Below are positions 51,117-59,369 of a stretch of 64,000 nt of DNA, piece after piece; within the stretch, counting starts at the first letter, position 1, and every line of letters starts with the position of its first letter. The position numbers and the translations under genes were made by a program. Location of the stretch: positions 1-64,000 of IMG/VR virus record IMGVR_UViG_3300013126_001527; one strand, given 5' to 3'. The DNA comes from a virus. The notes under the pieces were generated by a model. The model was not told where the DNA came from, ran no database searches, and was given only the letters and a program-made list of their open reading frames with translations.

Positions 51117-51509
51117 ATGTTATTAACGGAATTCTTTGAAACCTCGGAGGGCAACTCGTATGCAAAGCCTACGACAGCGTCGAGCGTTAAAGAAACTAAA
51201 CGCAAAATTACAGCAAAAAATGATCCCTGCTGGAAGGGTTACCACATGGTGGGCACAAAGTCTAAAGATAGCAAAGAAGTGCCTAACTGCGTTTCGGGAG
51301 AAAAAGGGTCAATGAATGAAACAGCCGATTTGAGTCATATAATTCAAGCACGCCAATTAGCACATCAAGCCATGACAGATACTAGTAAGCGTCATGAATA
51401 TTTTGATTTTATGAAACATTTACGTGACAAACACGGTAAAGAATACAGTATAAAAATCCATCAAAATGCTACTAAATTAGACAGCATCAAAGAAAGTATC
51501 AAGGAATAA
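51117..51509 (+). CDS. Small basic protein with head-targeting-like N-terminus
   Basis: 130 residues from ATG 51117 (ATG 51105 is an alternative adding MDNI). N-terminus MLLTEFFETSEG is followed by a Lys/Thr-rich stretch with DPCWKGYHMVGTKSKDSKEV then PNCV, a short motif common in T4-like marine phage proteins, and a basic helical C-terminus (RHEYFDFMKHLRDKHGKEYS). Possibly an internal head protein (inference). Confidence 0.55.
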   Translation: MLLTEFFETSEGNSYAKPTTASSVKETKRKITAKNDPCWKGYHMVGTKSKDSKEVPNCVSGEKGSMNETADLSHIIQARQLAHQAMTDTSKRHEYFDFMKHLRDKHGKEYSIKIHQNATKLDSIKESIKE

Positions 51510-51512
51510 TAA

Positions 51513-53792
51513 ATGGCAGATTTACAATATATCTACACCGTTGACCGTCCGGGACCAAGAGCATTTACTATGCCTGATGGTTTTGAAGAAACAGTTGAAG
51601 TTCATTTATGGGGTGCAGGTGGTGGTACCGGATATGGGGGTGCACCAGGGGGTGGTGGCGGTTATGTTAAATCTACTTTAACCATACAATCTGGTGATAT
51701 CATTGAAATTGGTATCGGATTACAAGGAAGCCCTGCACAAAGTGCAACCGCTGGAGGTGGTGGCGGTAATAGCGGCATTGGTTCTAGATATAGTGGCGGT
51801 ATTGGCGGAGGTAGAGGTTACTGGTGCGGTAACTCAGGCGGACCGTTCCCAAGCGGTGGTGGTGGTGGGGCAACTGCCGTATTAGTCAATGGTGTTGCTC
51901 AGGCAGTGGCTGCTGGCGGTGGTGGTGGCGGTGGCTACGGCCACAGAGGTGCCAAATATGCTGGGTTACCGGGTGGTTCATATAGATCGCTCACTGGAAA
52001 TACCCAAGGTGGTGCTGCAAGTTATGGTGGCGGTGGTGGTGGTGGATATCTTGGGGGTGCTGCTGGATATAGTTCAGGACATGCTGTAGTTGGTGGTAGC
52101 GGCGGACAAAATTATGGCACTACAGCAGAAGCAGGCAATGGAGCCACGGCTGGCGGTAGAAATACCATATATGCACCGGTTGCATCTTATGGTAACTCTG
52201 GTTATCACGGATATGCTGTATTGGTGTTTACTAGAAGATTCCAAATTTTTAATAAAGATAGCAGTGAATGGAAACGTGTTTTAAATGCTTGGGTTAAGAC
52301 ACCGCAAGTGTTTATCCCCGTAACAGTTCCGCACACACCTCAAACAGTTACATTTTCTTCTGAAGGCACACATACATTTACAGTCCCTACTGGAATTACG
52401 TCAATTAACGTAACTGCCATTGGTGGTGGTGGTGGTGGCGGTGGCGCTGATGGCGCCGCATCGGGCGGATATCCGGGCGGCGGATACCCTGGAAGTAAAA
52501 TAGTCACAACATTATCTGTTACCCCCGGACAAACATTAACTATCGTTCCGGGCGGTGGTGGTGGCGCTGGTGTAGGTAGAGCTAGCAGTGCAAGACCTGG
52601 TAGTGGTGGGGTTGGATATTACCCTGGTGGCCGCGGTGGGTATGCAGGACCTTCTGGTAGCTCTGGAGCAGGTGGTGGTGGCGGTGGCGCAACTGTAATC
52701 CTGTCAGGAGCTTCTCCTGTGTTGGTAGCAGGTGGTGGTGCTGGTGCAGGTGGTTCCGGTAACGGTAACTATGGAGTAGAATCCATTGGGACTTTTAATT
52801 CTAGTACCTCGGGTGCTGCAGGCCAAGACAAGTCCGGTGACGGGGGCGGTGGTGGTGGTGGCGGTGGTGGCTACCCATATGGTGGTGCTGGTGGCCCAAC
52901 TCGCAGTGGGGATGCAGGAGCATATTCTGGTACAACTGGACAAAGTTTAGTGCCCGCGGGAGGACAACTAGGCACTGGATCAAACGGCGGCAGTTATGCA
53001 AGTGGCACGGGCGGACGAGGCAGCGTAGAAATAACATATACACAACCCGATGAAACTATTTTAGTTGAAGAGGGCGGATGGAAAGGAATACAACAAATAT
53101 ATACAAAACACAACGGTGAGTGGAAACAACTAATTAGTACCGATACAGTAAATGATGGACGTACAGAGAAATTTCTTGTACAAGGATCGTATATATGGAC
53201 AGCACCGGATGATATTATACGTGTTAAAGTATTAGTATACGGTGCTGGCGGTAGTGGTACTGGCGGTGGTGGTGGTGCAGGCGGATATGCTGAAAAATAT
53301 CTAACAGTAACTCCTGGAAGTTCGTATAGTGTCGTTGTAGGAGCAGGCGGTATAGGTAGCCAAGATGGGCAATCAAGTAGTTTTAATGCAAATATCATAG
53401 CCTATGGAGGTTCTGCTGGTACTGCAGCAACTACAGGTACAGATGCAGGTGGTGCTGGTGGCACAGCAACAGGTGGGGACACTAACTTAACTGGTGCTGC
53501 AGGATCTGCCGGTAAGGCGATTTACCACTACTACTATTGGTGGTGGGGTTGGGGTGGTTACTGGGGTTGGGGTGGGTATAATACCTATTCCTATGGATTT
53601 GGTTCATATAACTACGGGTATAATTACAACTACTGGGGCGGTTACTGGGGTTGGGGTTGGCCTCGATCACATTATGCAGGGTATGAATACGGTGTTCCTG
53701 GTGTAGGGTATGACAGTATTGGTAGCGGAGCAGTTGGTCGTGCTGCAGATTCTCCTACTGGAGCAACTGGGGCAGTGTTTGTAATTTATTAA
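51513..53792 (+). CDS. Glycine-rich tail adhesin-like protein
   Basis: 759 residues. Three tandem copies of a module that begins with a beta strand (AFTMPDGFEETVEVHLWGAG; TFTVPTGITSINVTAIGGGG; YIWTAPDDIIRVKVLVYGAG) and continues into long polyglycine runs. Such runs resemble the polyglycine-II sandwiches of gp38-type adhesins in T2/S16-like phages. The C-terminal ~671-726 is extraordinary: almost only Trp, Tyr and Gly (YYYWWWGWGGYWGWGGYN). Likely a receptor-binding tip. It is far from the main tail block and lies next to late genes. Confidence 0.65.
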   Translation: MADLQYIYTVDRPGPRAFTMPDGFEETVEVHLWGAGGGTGYGGAPGGGGGYVKSTLTIQSGDIIEIGIGLQGSPAQSATAGGGGGNSGIGSRYSGGIGGGRGYWCGNSGGPFPSGGGGGATAVLVNGVAQAVAAGGGGGGGYGHRGAKYAGLPGGSYRSLTGNTQGGAASYGGGGGGGYLGGAAGYSSGHAVVGGSGGQNYGTTAEAGNGATAGGRNTIYAPVASYGNSGYHGYAVLVFTRRFQIFNKDSSEWKRVLNAWVKTPQVFIPVTVPHTPQTVTFSSEGTHTFTVPTGITSINVTAIGGGGGGGGADGAASGGYPGGGYPGSKIVTTLSVTPGQTLTIVPGGGGGAGVGRASSARPGSGGVGYYPGGRGGYAGPSGSSGAGGGGGGATVILSGASPVLVAGGGAGAGGSGNGNYGVESIGTFNSSTSGAAGQDKSGDGGGGGGGGGGYPYGGAGGPTRSGDAGAYSGTTGQSLVPAGGQLGTGSNGGSYASGTGGRGSVEITYTQPDETILVEEGGWKGIQQIYTKHNGEWKQLISTDTVNDGRTEKFLVQGSYIWTAPDDIIRVKVLVYGAGGSGTGGGGGAGGYAEKYLTVTPGSSYSVVVGAGGIGSQDGQSSSFNANIIAYGGSAGTAATTGTDAGGAGGTATGGDTNLTGAAGSAGKAIYHYYYWWWGWGGYWGWGGYNTYSYGFGSYNYGYNYNYWGGYWGWGWPRSHYAGYEYGVPGVGYDSIGSGAVGRAADSPTGATGAVFVIY

Positions 53793-53814
53793 AATTTTTT
53801 AAAAGGTGATTTCA

Positions 53815-54618
53815 ATGAAACGTGTATTATCAATCTTATTACTATTAGTATCGGCGCAGGCCTGGGCATGGACACAGACACCTCCCAAACCTCTAGCAAG
53901 TTGTTCAGCAGAAGCTCCATATGGTTTTCCTATTGCAAGCAAAGCAGGATTGGCACAATGTCGATTGGCATTTGCCACAGTATATGACCCAGCAAGTAAG
54001 TTGCCCATGTGGACAACATGGACTATTACACCAACTGAGGCAATAGGATGTATTCCTCGTACTAACGCATTTGTAGCAGATGAAAGTTTACCAAAAGATC
54101 AACGGGCCACTCCAGACGATTATGCAGGAACAGGGTACGACAAGGGGCATGTAGCCCCCGATGGTGATTTGAGTTTTGACCAGCAGGTAGAATACGAAAG
54201 TTTCTTAATGACCAATATGATGCCACAAAGCGGTGGATTAAATCGAGGAATTTGGAAACTGTTAGAAACCTATACCAGAGGTTATGCTGTGCAACGTAAT
54301 ACTACTGTTACAATTTATGCAGGTCCAATTTACAGTATGAGTAACCCAACCATCGGTAAAAACAAAGTAGTTGTTCCGCACGCTTTTTACAAAATATTAA
54401 TTGACAACAAAACTAAAGAAGTTCTAGCATTTATATTCCCGCACAAAGGCGGTCAAGGTAATAATCTAGATGTAGCATTGAGCACAGTTACAGAAATTGA
54501 AAGACAAACTGGTATAAAATTTCCTCTACCCCAAGGTGCAGTATTAAATAAAAAGACTAAGGATTTTCCGGTAGACTTTGGTGCGTTAACCAACGCCAAA
54601 CGAGCTAAATGTAAATAA
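53815..54618 (+). CDS. Secreted DNA/RNA non-specific endonuclease
   Basis: 267 residues from ATG 53815 with an AAAGGTGA site. A classical Sec signal peptide (MKRVLSILLLLVSAQAWA) precedes the mature protein. The beta-beta-alpha-metal nuclease motif DKGHVAPDGD has catalytic His112, and NMMPQSGGLNRGIW supplies the metal-binding Asn143. This is the NucA/NUC1 class of sugar-nonspecific nuclease. Export would place it in the periplasm, where it could degrade incoming or released DNA. Cys30, Cys49, Cys79 and Cys266 may form disulfides. Confidence 0.85.
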   Translation: MKRVLSILLLLVSAQAWAWTQTPPKPLASCSAEAPYGFPIASKAGLAQCRLAFATVYDPASKLPMWTTWTITPTEAIGCIPRTNAFVADESLPKDQRATPDDYAGTGYDKGHVAPDGDLSFDQQVEYESFLMTNMMPQSGGLNRGIWKLLETYTRGYAVQRNTTVTIYAGPIYSMSNPTIGKNKVVVPHAFYKILIDNKTKEVLAFIFPHKGGQGNNLDVALSTVTEIERQTGIKFPLPQGAVLNKKTKDFPVDFGALTNAKRAKCK

Positions 54619-54633
54619 TCAAGGACAACTAAA

Positions 54634-55083
54634 ATGGTAGACGAAGTATTTGACGACGAAGTGACCACAGTTCCGCAAGAAACTGTACAAATTGAAGTTC
54701 CAGCACCTATAACTACAGCCCCATGGGGATTTCATGCTATAATGGACTGTAATAATGTTGAATTAGACAAAATTCAAAGCGAATCAAATATTAAAAATTG
54801 GCTTAGTGATTTGTTAATTAAAATTGATATGACCCCAATTGGTGATCCAATTGTTACCAAAACTGGTGTAGGTATGCCCGATAAAGAGGGATTTACCGCA
54901 GTGCAGATTATTGTTACTAGTAACATTATAGCACATTTTATCGACCAAGATCGACACATTTACATTGATGTGTTTAGTTGTAAAGAGTTTAATCCAACTC
55001 TTGTCGAAGAATCAATTAAACAGTTTTTTGGTGCCAACACAGCAATTAAAAAAATATTATTGCCCAGAAACGCGGCTATTTGA
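54634..55083 (+). CDS. speD: S-adenosylmethionine decarboxylase-like protein
   Basis: 149 residues. WGFHAIMDCNN near the N-terminus and the core TSNIIAH...IDVFSC match prokaryotic SpeD. Ser96 would become the pyruvoyl group; His101 and Cys116 keep the exact spacing of the family's His68 and Cys83. The residue before the serine, normally Glu, is Thr95 here, so self-processing is uncertain. SpeD makes decarboxylated SAM for spermidine synthesis and is known in T4-like cyanophages. Its 3' end overlaps the convergent desaturase-like gene by 27 bases. Confidence 0.75.
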   Translation: MVDEVFDDEVTTVPQETVQIEVPAPITTAPWGFHAIMDCNNVELDKIQSESNIKNWLSDLLIKIDMTPIGDPIVTKTGVGMPDKEGFTAVQIIVTSNIIAHFIDQDRHIYIDVFSCKEFNPTLVEESIKQFFGANTAIKKILLPRNAAI

Positions 55084-56187
55084 TTTAAAAAATATTATTG
55101 CAAAATAATATTGAGGATTGACAAACTTAACCCAACTTGGGCCCATAAAAAGGTCTCCCACAGAGTTGGGTATTTTTTTGAATCGTTTGTGATGCTCATA
55201 ATGCCAGCTTTGATTAAGAGCTATTGGAAACAACCAAGGGTAATTCCTTTCACCAAATCTAGACAAATACCAATCATGCTGAAAATTTAACACATTAACC
55301 AAGGTATAAGGTAATAAGAATAAAAATACGACTCCCGATATACCAATGGTCCAGGCTAGTATTATCAAACACAGTATTTTTATCTCTACTAGATAATTGG
55401 TGGTTTTAGGTTTTCTTATTAGGCTAATATCGTAGTCTTTTAGTCCTGGCACCAATTCTTGCTCAACACGTTTAGTAAATAAGTCTTGTTCAGTTTTCCA
55501 AAGTCGATGATGTGTTTGATGATAACTAACCACCCCATCTTGGTCATGGTGTGTACTAGGCACTAATATCTGAATATATGTTTCTATTAAGAATCTAACT
55601 ATTTTATTTTTAGGTATAATGTAACCATGTTCAACGTATTCGTGTCTGATTACATCTGCAGGCATCCACAACAAAAATCCCAAACACAATCCATAGATAA
55701 ACAACTGAAGATCAAAAAATGCACAGACTAACAAAAAATAGAATATTAGAGTCTTGTACTCTAGTAAAAAATAAAAATTTTTTAGATTAATTGTACTCAG
55801 TAACTGATCAACCACACTGTAGTTAAACCGTTTTGCTATAGAAATTTTATGAGTAATTTTTATAAAATCAATATTATTAGTTGGCCATTGGTCAGCCCCT
55901 TGTACCTCAATGCCTGCAGATCGTAAGTTATATTGCAATTTTGCCTCATCTACCAATGTTAGCGATTCCCATGAAAATTTATCAACAGGATTGGAAATAG
56001 ATTTAGTTATACTAGTGAGCAGGCTTGTTGGGGTTACTTTGTGAAAAAAATAACTTAATGCTTCACGCAACTCCCATAGTTGACATTCTTCTAAAGATTT
56101 GTTAGTATACGTGTGTTGATTGAACCAGTCTACAAATCGTTCATAGTCCGGTAAATTTTTTTGAATTTCTTGAGTGAATATAGTCAT
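55057..56187 (-). CDS. Membrane desaturase/hydroxylase-like protein 3
   Basis: 376 residues from ATG 56187. Residues ~1-130 are a soluble, helical extension. Hydrophobic helices start at ~145. The His boxes are complete: HEYVEH (182-187), HQTHH (223-227) and HYEHH (329-333). This is the membrane di-iron fatty acid desaturase/hydroxylase superfamily, but the architecture differs from the two shorter desaturases and box 3 keeps all three His. Substrate unknown. Confidence 0.7.
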   Translation of the reverse strand: MTIFTQEIQKNLPDYERFVDWFNQHTYTNKSLEECQLWELREALSYFFHKVTPTSLLTSITKSISNPVDKFSWESLTLVDEAKLQYNLRSAGIEVQGADQWPTNNIDFIKITHKISIAKRFNYSVVDQLLSTINLKNFYFLLEYKTLIFYFLLVCAFFDLQLFIYGLCLGFLLWMPADVIRHEYVEHGYIIPKNKIVRFLIETYIQILVPSTHHDQDGVVSYHQTHHRLWKTEQDLFTKRVEQELVPGLKDYDISLIRKPKTTNYLVEIKILCLIILAWTIGISGVVFLFLLPYTLVNVLNFQHDWYLSRFGERNYPWLFPIALNQSWHYEHHKRFKKIPNSVGDLFMGPSWVKFVNPQYYFAIIFFKSNSRVSGQ

Positions 56188-56194
56188 TTCCAAT

Positions 56195-56202
56195 TATTTA
56201 TA
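56195..56202 (-). promoter_or_regulatory. Late promoter box (minus strand) close to a start codon
   Basis: On the minus strand exact TATAAATA, 7 nt before ATG 56187, so any transcript would be nearly leaderless. Confidence 0.45.
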
Positions 56203-56215
56203 ACATACATTTTAC

Positions 56216-56223
56216 GCTAAATA
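56216..56223 (+). promoter_or_regulatory. Late promoter-like box GCTAAATA
   Basis: A TATAAATA-like octamer (two mismatches), 5 nt before ATG 56229, back-to-back with the minus-strand box at 56195. Confidence 0.3.
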
Positions 56224-56228
56224 CATAA

Positions 56229-56768
56229 ATGAAAGCACAAGAATTAATTAGAGCAACAGCAAACACCAAAATCTACTTGGACATGGATGGCGTTCTTGCT
56301 GACTTCTTTGCAGAATACGCAAAACTGGCCGGAGTTAAGTCTGGCAAATACCGAGATATTCCACCTGCTAGTCAAGACCCAACATTAAACAAGATGGTTG
56401 GCACAGACTTTTTCTATAGATTACCAAAGTTCAGCACTGCTGACAATTTAATTCAGCTGGTCTTAAGTTATGCACCAACATACAACATTTGCAGTAGTCC
56501 CCTGCGTGGCGATCATGCTAACAGTGAGCAGTGGAAACGCGAGTGGATTAAAAAGCACTTAAGTCCGCAACCTAAAGAAATAATTATTACAGGTATGAAA
56601 GAACGCCATGCTGTTAACGCTGGTGGCAGCCCTAATATCTTAATCGATGATCGAGGCAGTAATATTCTTAAATGGCAAGCTCGCGGAGGTATTGGTATCA
56701 AATATCAAGCAGACGAAGATAGTCTAGACAAAGTAGCAAAAGGATTAATGTTAGCATATGGTTACTAA
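56229..56768 (+). CDS. HAD-superfamily 5'-nucleotidase-like protein
   Basis: 179 residues. After a short N-terminal helix (MKAQELIRATAN) comes the HAD motif I LDMDGVLADF with nucleophile Asp18 and acid/base Asp20. Later, ICSSPLRG supplies motif II and ILIDDRGSNI motif IV. Closest in plan to phage/bacterial 5'(3')-deoxyribonucleotidases, which dephosphorylate dNMPs. The N-terminal extension matches neighbours with capsid-targeting-like peptides. Overlaps the next gene by 11 bases. Confidence 0.7.
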   Translation: MKAQELIRATANTKIYLDMDGVLADFFAEYAKLAGVKSGKYRDIPPASQDPTLNKMVGTDFFYRLPKFSTADNLIQLVLSYAPTYNICSSPLRGDHANSEQWKREWIKKHLSPQPKEIIITGMKERHAVNAGGSPNILIDDRGSNILKWQARGGIGIKYQADEDSLDKVAKGLMLAYGY

Positions 56769-57492
56769 ACTATTAGAAGGTGGTAATATTTTTAAAACAG
56801 CAGATGGTCAACCTGCCACTACACGTATTGCTCGAGATAATGTTGTACCCACAGTGCAATGGTTAGAACAACTCACTGGATTAAATCTTGTAGACAATAT
56901 GCTAGGATCAACTAGTCGCAAAGAAACAAGTGGTGACTTAGACCTAGGTGTAGATAGTACTAAAATTTCTAAAGAAGTATTAATACAGCAACTACTTCGT
57001 CAAGGTATTCCGCAGACAGATATACGTAAAACAGGTGACAGCGTGCATCTAAAAACTCCTATCTTAGGTGATCCAAGTAACGGATATGTACAAACTGACT
57101 TTATGTTCAGCGACAACCCACAGTTCCAAAGTTTTAGCTATGCTGGCACTGGCGCAGGCGAGTTCAAAGGTGTGCATCGTAACATCTTGCTGGCCAGCAT
57201 TGCCAAAGCACTAGACATGAAATGGAGCCCAAAATTTGGTTTGGTCAACCGAGAAACTAACGAAGTAATTAGCAACAATCCTCAAGAAATAGCTAAAACT
57301 TTAGTCAACGGTACTGTGCAGGATTTGGCATCAGTTGAAACTATAGTAAATAAGATAAAGAACCAAGCAAACTACGAACAACTTGTAGCAGACGCAAGGG
57401 AATATTTTGCTCGTGATAATTTAGTATTGCCAGAGTCGGCACCATTACCAGGCACCGGTGCCTGGTTTAGATTGTGGAAGGATCAACTATGA
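56758..57492 (+). CDS. Nucleotidyltransferase-fold protein
   Basis: 244 residues. LGSTSRKETSGDLDLGVD (49-66) is the pol-beta-type nucleotidyltransferase signature GS-----DLDL, with Asp60 and Asp62 as metal ligands; VQTDFMF supplies the third acidic residue. Substrate unknown: candidates are tRNA, protein or antibiotics-type acceptors. Ends with ATGA overlap into the next gene. Confidence 0.65.
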   Translation: MVTKLLEGGNIFKTADGQPATTRIARDNVVPTVQWLEQLTGLNLVDNMLGSTSRKETSGDLDLGVDSTKISKEVLIQQLLRQGIPQTDIRKTGDSVHLKTPILGDPSNGYVQTDFMFSDNPQFQSFSYAGTGAGEFKGVHRNILLASIAKALDMKWSPKFGLVNRETNEVISNNPQEIAKTLVNGTVQDLASVETIVNKIKNQANYEQLVADAREYFARDNLVLPESAPLPGTGAWFRLWKDQL

Positions 57493-58829
57493 GAGCACGT
57501 CAGTTTATATTAGAATACAGCAGAGAAAAGACTGCCACGGTCTTTGGTAATAAACTCGTCGCTGCTGTAAGCAAAGATAAAAGTCATGATACCGCTATAG
57601 GTAAAATACGTGCTTTTATTGATCAAAAGACCAAAGTTGGCAGCGGTATTGAGCCAGAACAGCGTCAACAGATCTTAGATCAGGTCATGGCCATGTTAGA
57701 GTCAGCTGATCCTACCGCTAATAAAGAATATGTACAATGGTTAGCCAAAGTCTACGCCAACGAAGGCGTTATGATGGAAGACCTTGTGAGTAAGACTACA
57801 GAATGGTTACAAAAGTACGACCTGTACAAAAAGAAAAAGTTCTTTAAAGACAGCGATGCTAAATTGGCCAACATCATGAACTTGTCGTGGCGGGACCTAT
57901 GGGACATCAGTATACGTGCTGACTTTCAAATGCGTGTCCAACAAGCAGAAGAAAAAGCCATGCCCAAGGGCAACGCTGAGCAGGTCTACGAAAACGATAA
58001 GGTTCGCATTATTATTCCTAAAGATAAAGAAGCTGCCTGCTACTATGGACAGGGTACCACATGGTGTACAGCCAGTACACAAAGTACTAACTATTTTAAC
58101 AGCTACAGCAAAGACGGTCCCTTGTATATTCTACTGCCTAAACAGCCCCAGTATGAAGGTGAGAAGTATCAACTACACTTCCCTAGTGGCCAGTTCATGG
58201 ATGAGCAGGATCGCAACGTAGATGATATTATAGAACTATTAGACATGCGTTTTGGCAATCTAGTAGACTTCTTCCGTGAGCGTGAACCGCAGATCAACGA
58301 TTGGCTGGTGTTTACTCCAGATGAAATACTAGAACCTTTGATCGCTAAGATTAAAACCGCAGTCAACGATCATGTACATGAAAAGGTCAACGAATGGGAA
58401 GTAGAAGACGACTACTGGTGGGAGTATTTACGTAAACAAGGTTACGTATACCCAGAAGGGCATGAAGAAGAAGGTGGCATTGATTGGGATGCCGTAGCAG
58501 ATGCTGACGAAAGTTATACCAGTTGGAACTACGAAGCCAGTGACTACATTAGTAGAATAGTTGGTGCTGTGGATCTATCTCCACAGGAAGTACGCAATCT
58601 AGCAGAGGAAGTAGGTCGTGAATGGGGTGCTGATACCCAGGGCATTGATGACCTAGATAAAATTATGGCCTATGCTATTGAACAGACTAACAACCGCAAC
58701 GAGGGTGATGGTGGCGTAGCAGAGTGGATCAATGATCACATCTACATTAAGAAACGTGACGGCCAATGGGATGTCAGCTTGTTGTACACAAACAAAGACG
58801 GCAAGCGTACAGAGTACCCAATACATTAA
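57489..58829 (+). CDS. Hypothetical protein with GxGTTWCTA motif
   Basis: 446 residues. N-terminus MRARQFILEYSREK (targeting-like helix). Central motif GQGTTWCTASTQ (187-198) followed by YFNSYSKDGPLYILLPK is found in various phage and plasmid proteins, including PcfJ-like ones, of unknown function. The C-terminal part is acidic, Trp/Tyr-rich (WEVEDDYWWEYLRKQGYVYP). No catalytic assignment. Confidence 0.55.
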   Translation: MRARQFILEYSREKTATVFGNKLVAAVSKDKSHDTAIGKIRAFIDQKTKVGSGIEPEQRQQILDQVMAMLESADPTANKEYVQWLAKVYANEGVMMEDLVSKTTEWLQKYDLYKKKKFFKDSDAKLANIMNLSWRDLWDISIRADFQMRVQQAEEKAMPKGNAEQVYENDKVRIIIPKDKEAACYYGQGTTWCTASTQSTNYFNSYSKDGPLYILLPKQPQYEGEKYQLHFPSGQFMDEQDRNVDDIIELLDMRFGNLVDFFREREPQINDWLVFTPDEILEPLIAKIKTAVNDHVHEKVNEWEVEDDYWWEYLRKQGYVYPEGHEEEGGIDWDAVADADESYTSWNYEASDYISRIVGAVDLSPQEVRNLAEEVGREWGADTQGIDDLDKIMAYAIEQTNNRNEGDGGVAEWINDHIYIKKRDGQWDVSLLYTNKDGKRTEYPIH

Positions 58830-58830
58830 T

Positions 58831-59280
58831 ATGAGAGCTGAAGAGTTTAATACAAGCAAATTTAATTGGGCAGACTACGCTGATATGCCTACTAAAGATA
58901 AACTTGAACTAATCGAAAGTCTGTACTCGGGATCGAAAAATTTATTTGAGTCCAACGACGCTGAACAAGTTGATTATTTTTTTAATTTACGGGCCATGTC
59001 TGATCCTGTTGAATTAGACCAAACCTATATTGTAAACTTTCTAGGTTTAATAAACAATCGTGTTTTAACATTACAAGATCCGTTTGTAGGCAAAGTATTA
59101 CAACAAGTTGAAGATCAGTTTGAGATTGAATTACCTGACGGTAGAACTGCTATGTTCCCAGACAAATCACTCAGCGATAAGATGGCTACTTCTATGTTTT
59201 TCTTTGCTGGAAATGTATCGTACGACAAATTTAGAACAACAGTTAAATTAAAATTTAGCAAGGATTTACCAAAGATTTAA
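58831..59280 (+). CDS. Hypothetical protein with targeting-like N-terminus
   Basis: 149 residues from ATG 58831, one base after the previous stop. MRAEEFNTSKFNWADYADMP, then LELIESLYSGSKNLFESNDA and ELPDGRTAMFPDKSLSDKMA. No family recognised. An upstream in-frame ATG at 58732 would overlap the previous gene by 98 bases and is rejected. Confidence 0.55.
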   Translation: MRAEEFNTSKFNWADYADMPTKDKLELIESLYSGSKNLFESNDAEQVDYFFNLRAMSDPVELDQTYIVNFLGLINNRVLTLQDPFVGKVLQQVEDQFEIELPDGRTAMFPDKSLSDKMATSMFFFAGNVSYDKFRTTVKLKFSKDLPKI

Positions 59281-59357
59281 AGAACACCACCTTAGGACCT
59301 GTTATTCGTAACGGTACGGTGTTGGCGGCTGCTGCCATGGAGGGATGCCAAAAGTGA
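59259..59357 (+). other. Short open frame without start codon after 59280
   Basis: In the -1 frame relative to the previous gene a stretch reads GFTKDLKNTTLGPVIRNGTV then LAAAAMEGCQK before TGA. It looks protein-like but lacks a good start and a canonical slippery site. It may be a decayed gene piece or an unrecognised extension. Accounts for most of the 89-bp gap to the next gene. Confidence 0.3.
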
Positions 59358-59369
59358 GCACAGGATATT

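Noticed and set aside
51694-53706. Val/Gly-rich and His-rich frames in other phases of the glycine-rich adhesin
   Set aside because: They result from GGT/GGC repeats read out of frame; no starts with ribosome sites.
53799-54008. Minus-strand frame over the nuclease signal peptide
   Set aside because: The plus-strand gene has a signal peptide, catalytic motif and ribosome site; the antisense frame has none.
55089-55112. AT-rich hairpin as a terminator for speD or the minus-strand desaturase
   Set aside because: The stem is almost pure A/T and lies within the coding end of the minus-strand gene; too weak to call.
59280-59369. Possible tRNA or structured RNA in the gap before 59370
   Set aside because: Partial inverted repeats (AACACC/GGTGTT) exist but no cloverleaf could be drawn; protein-like reading in one frame fits better.
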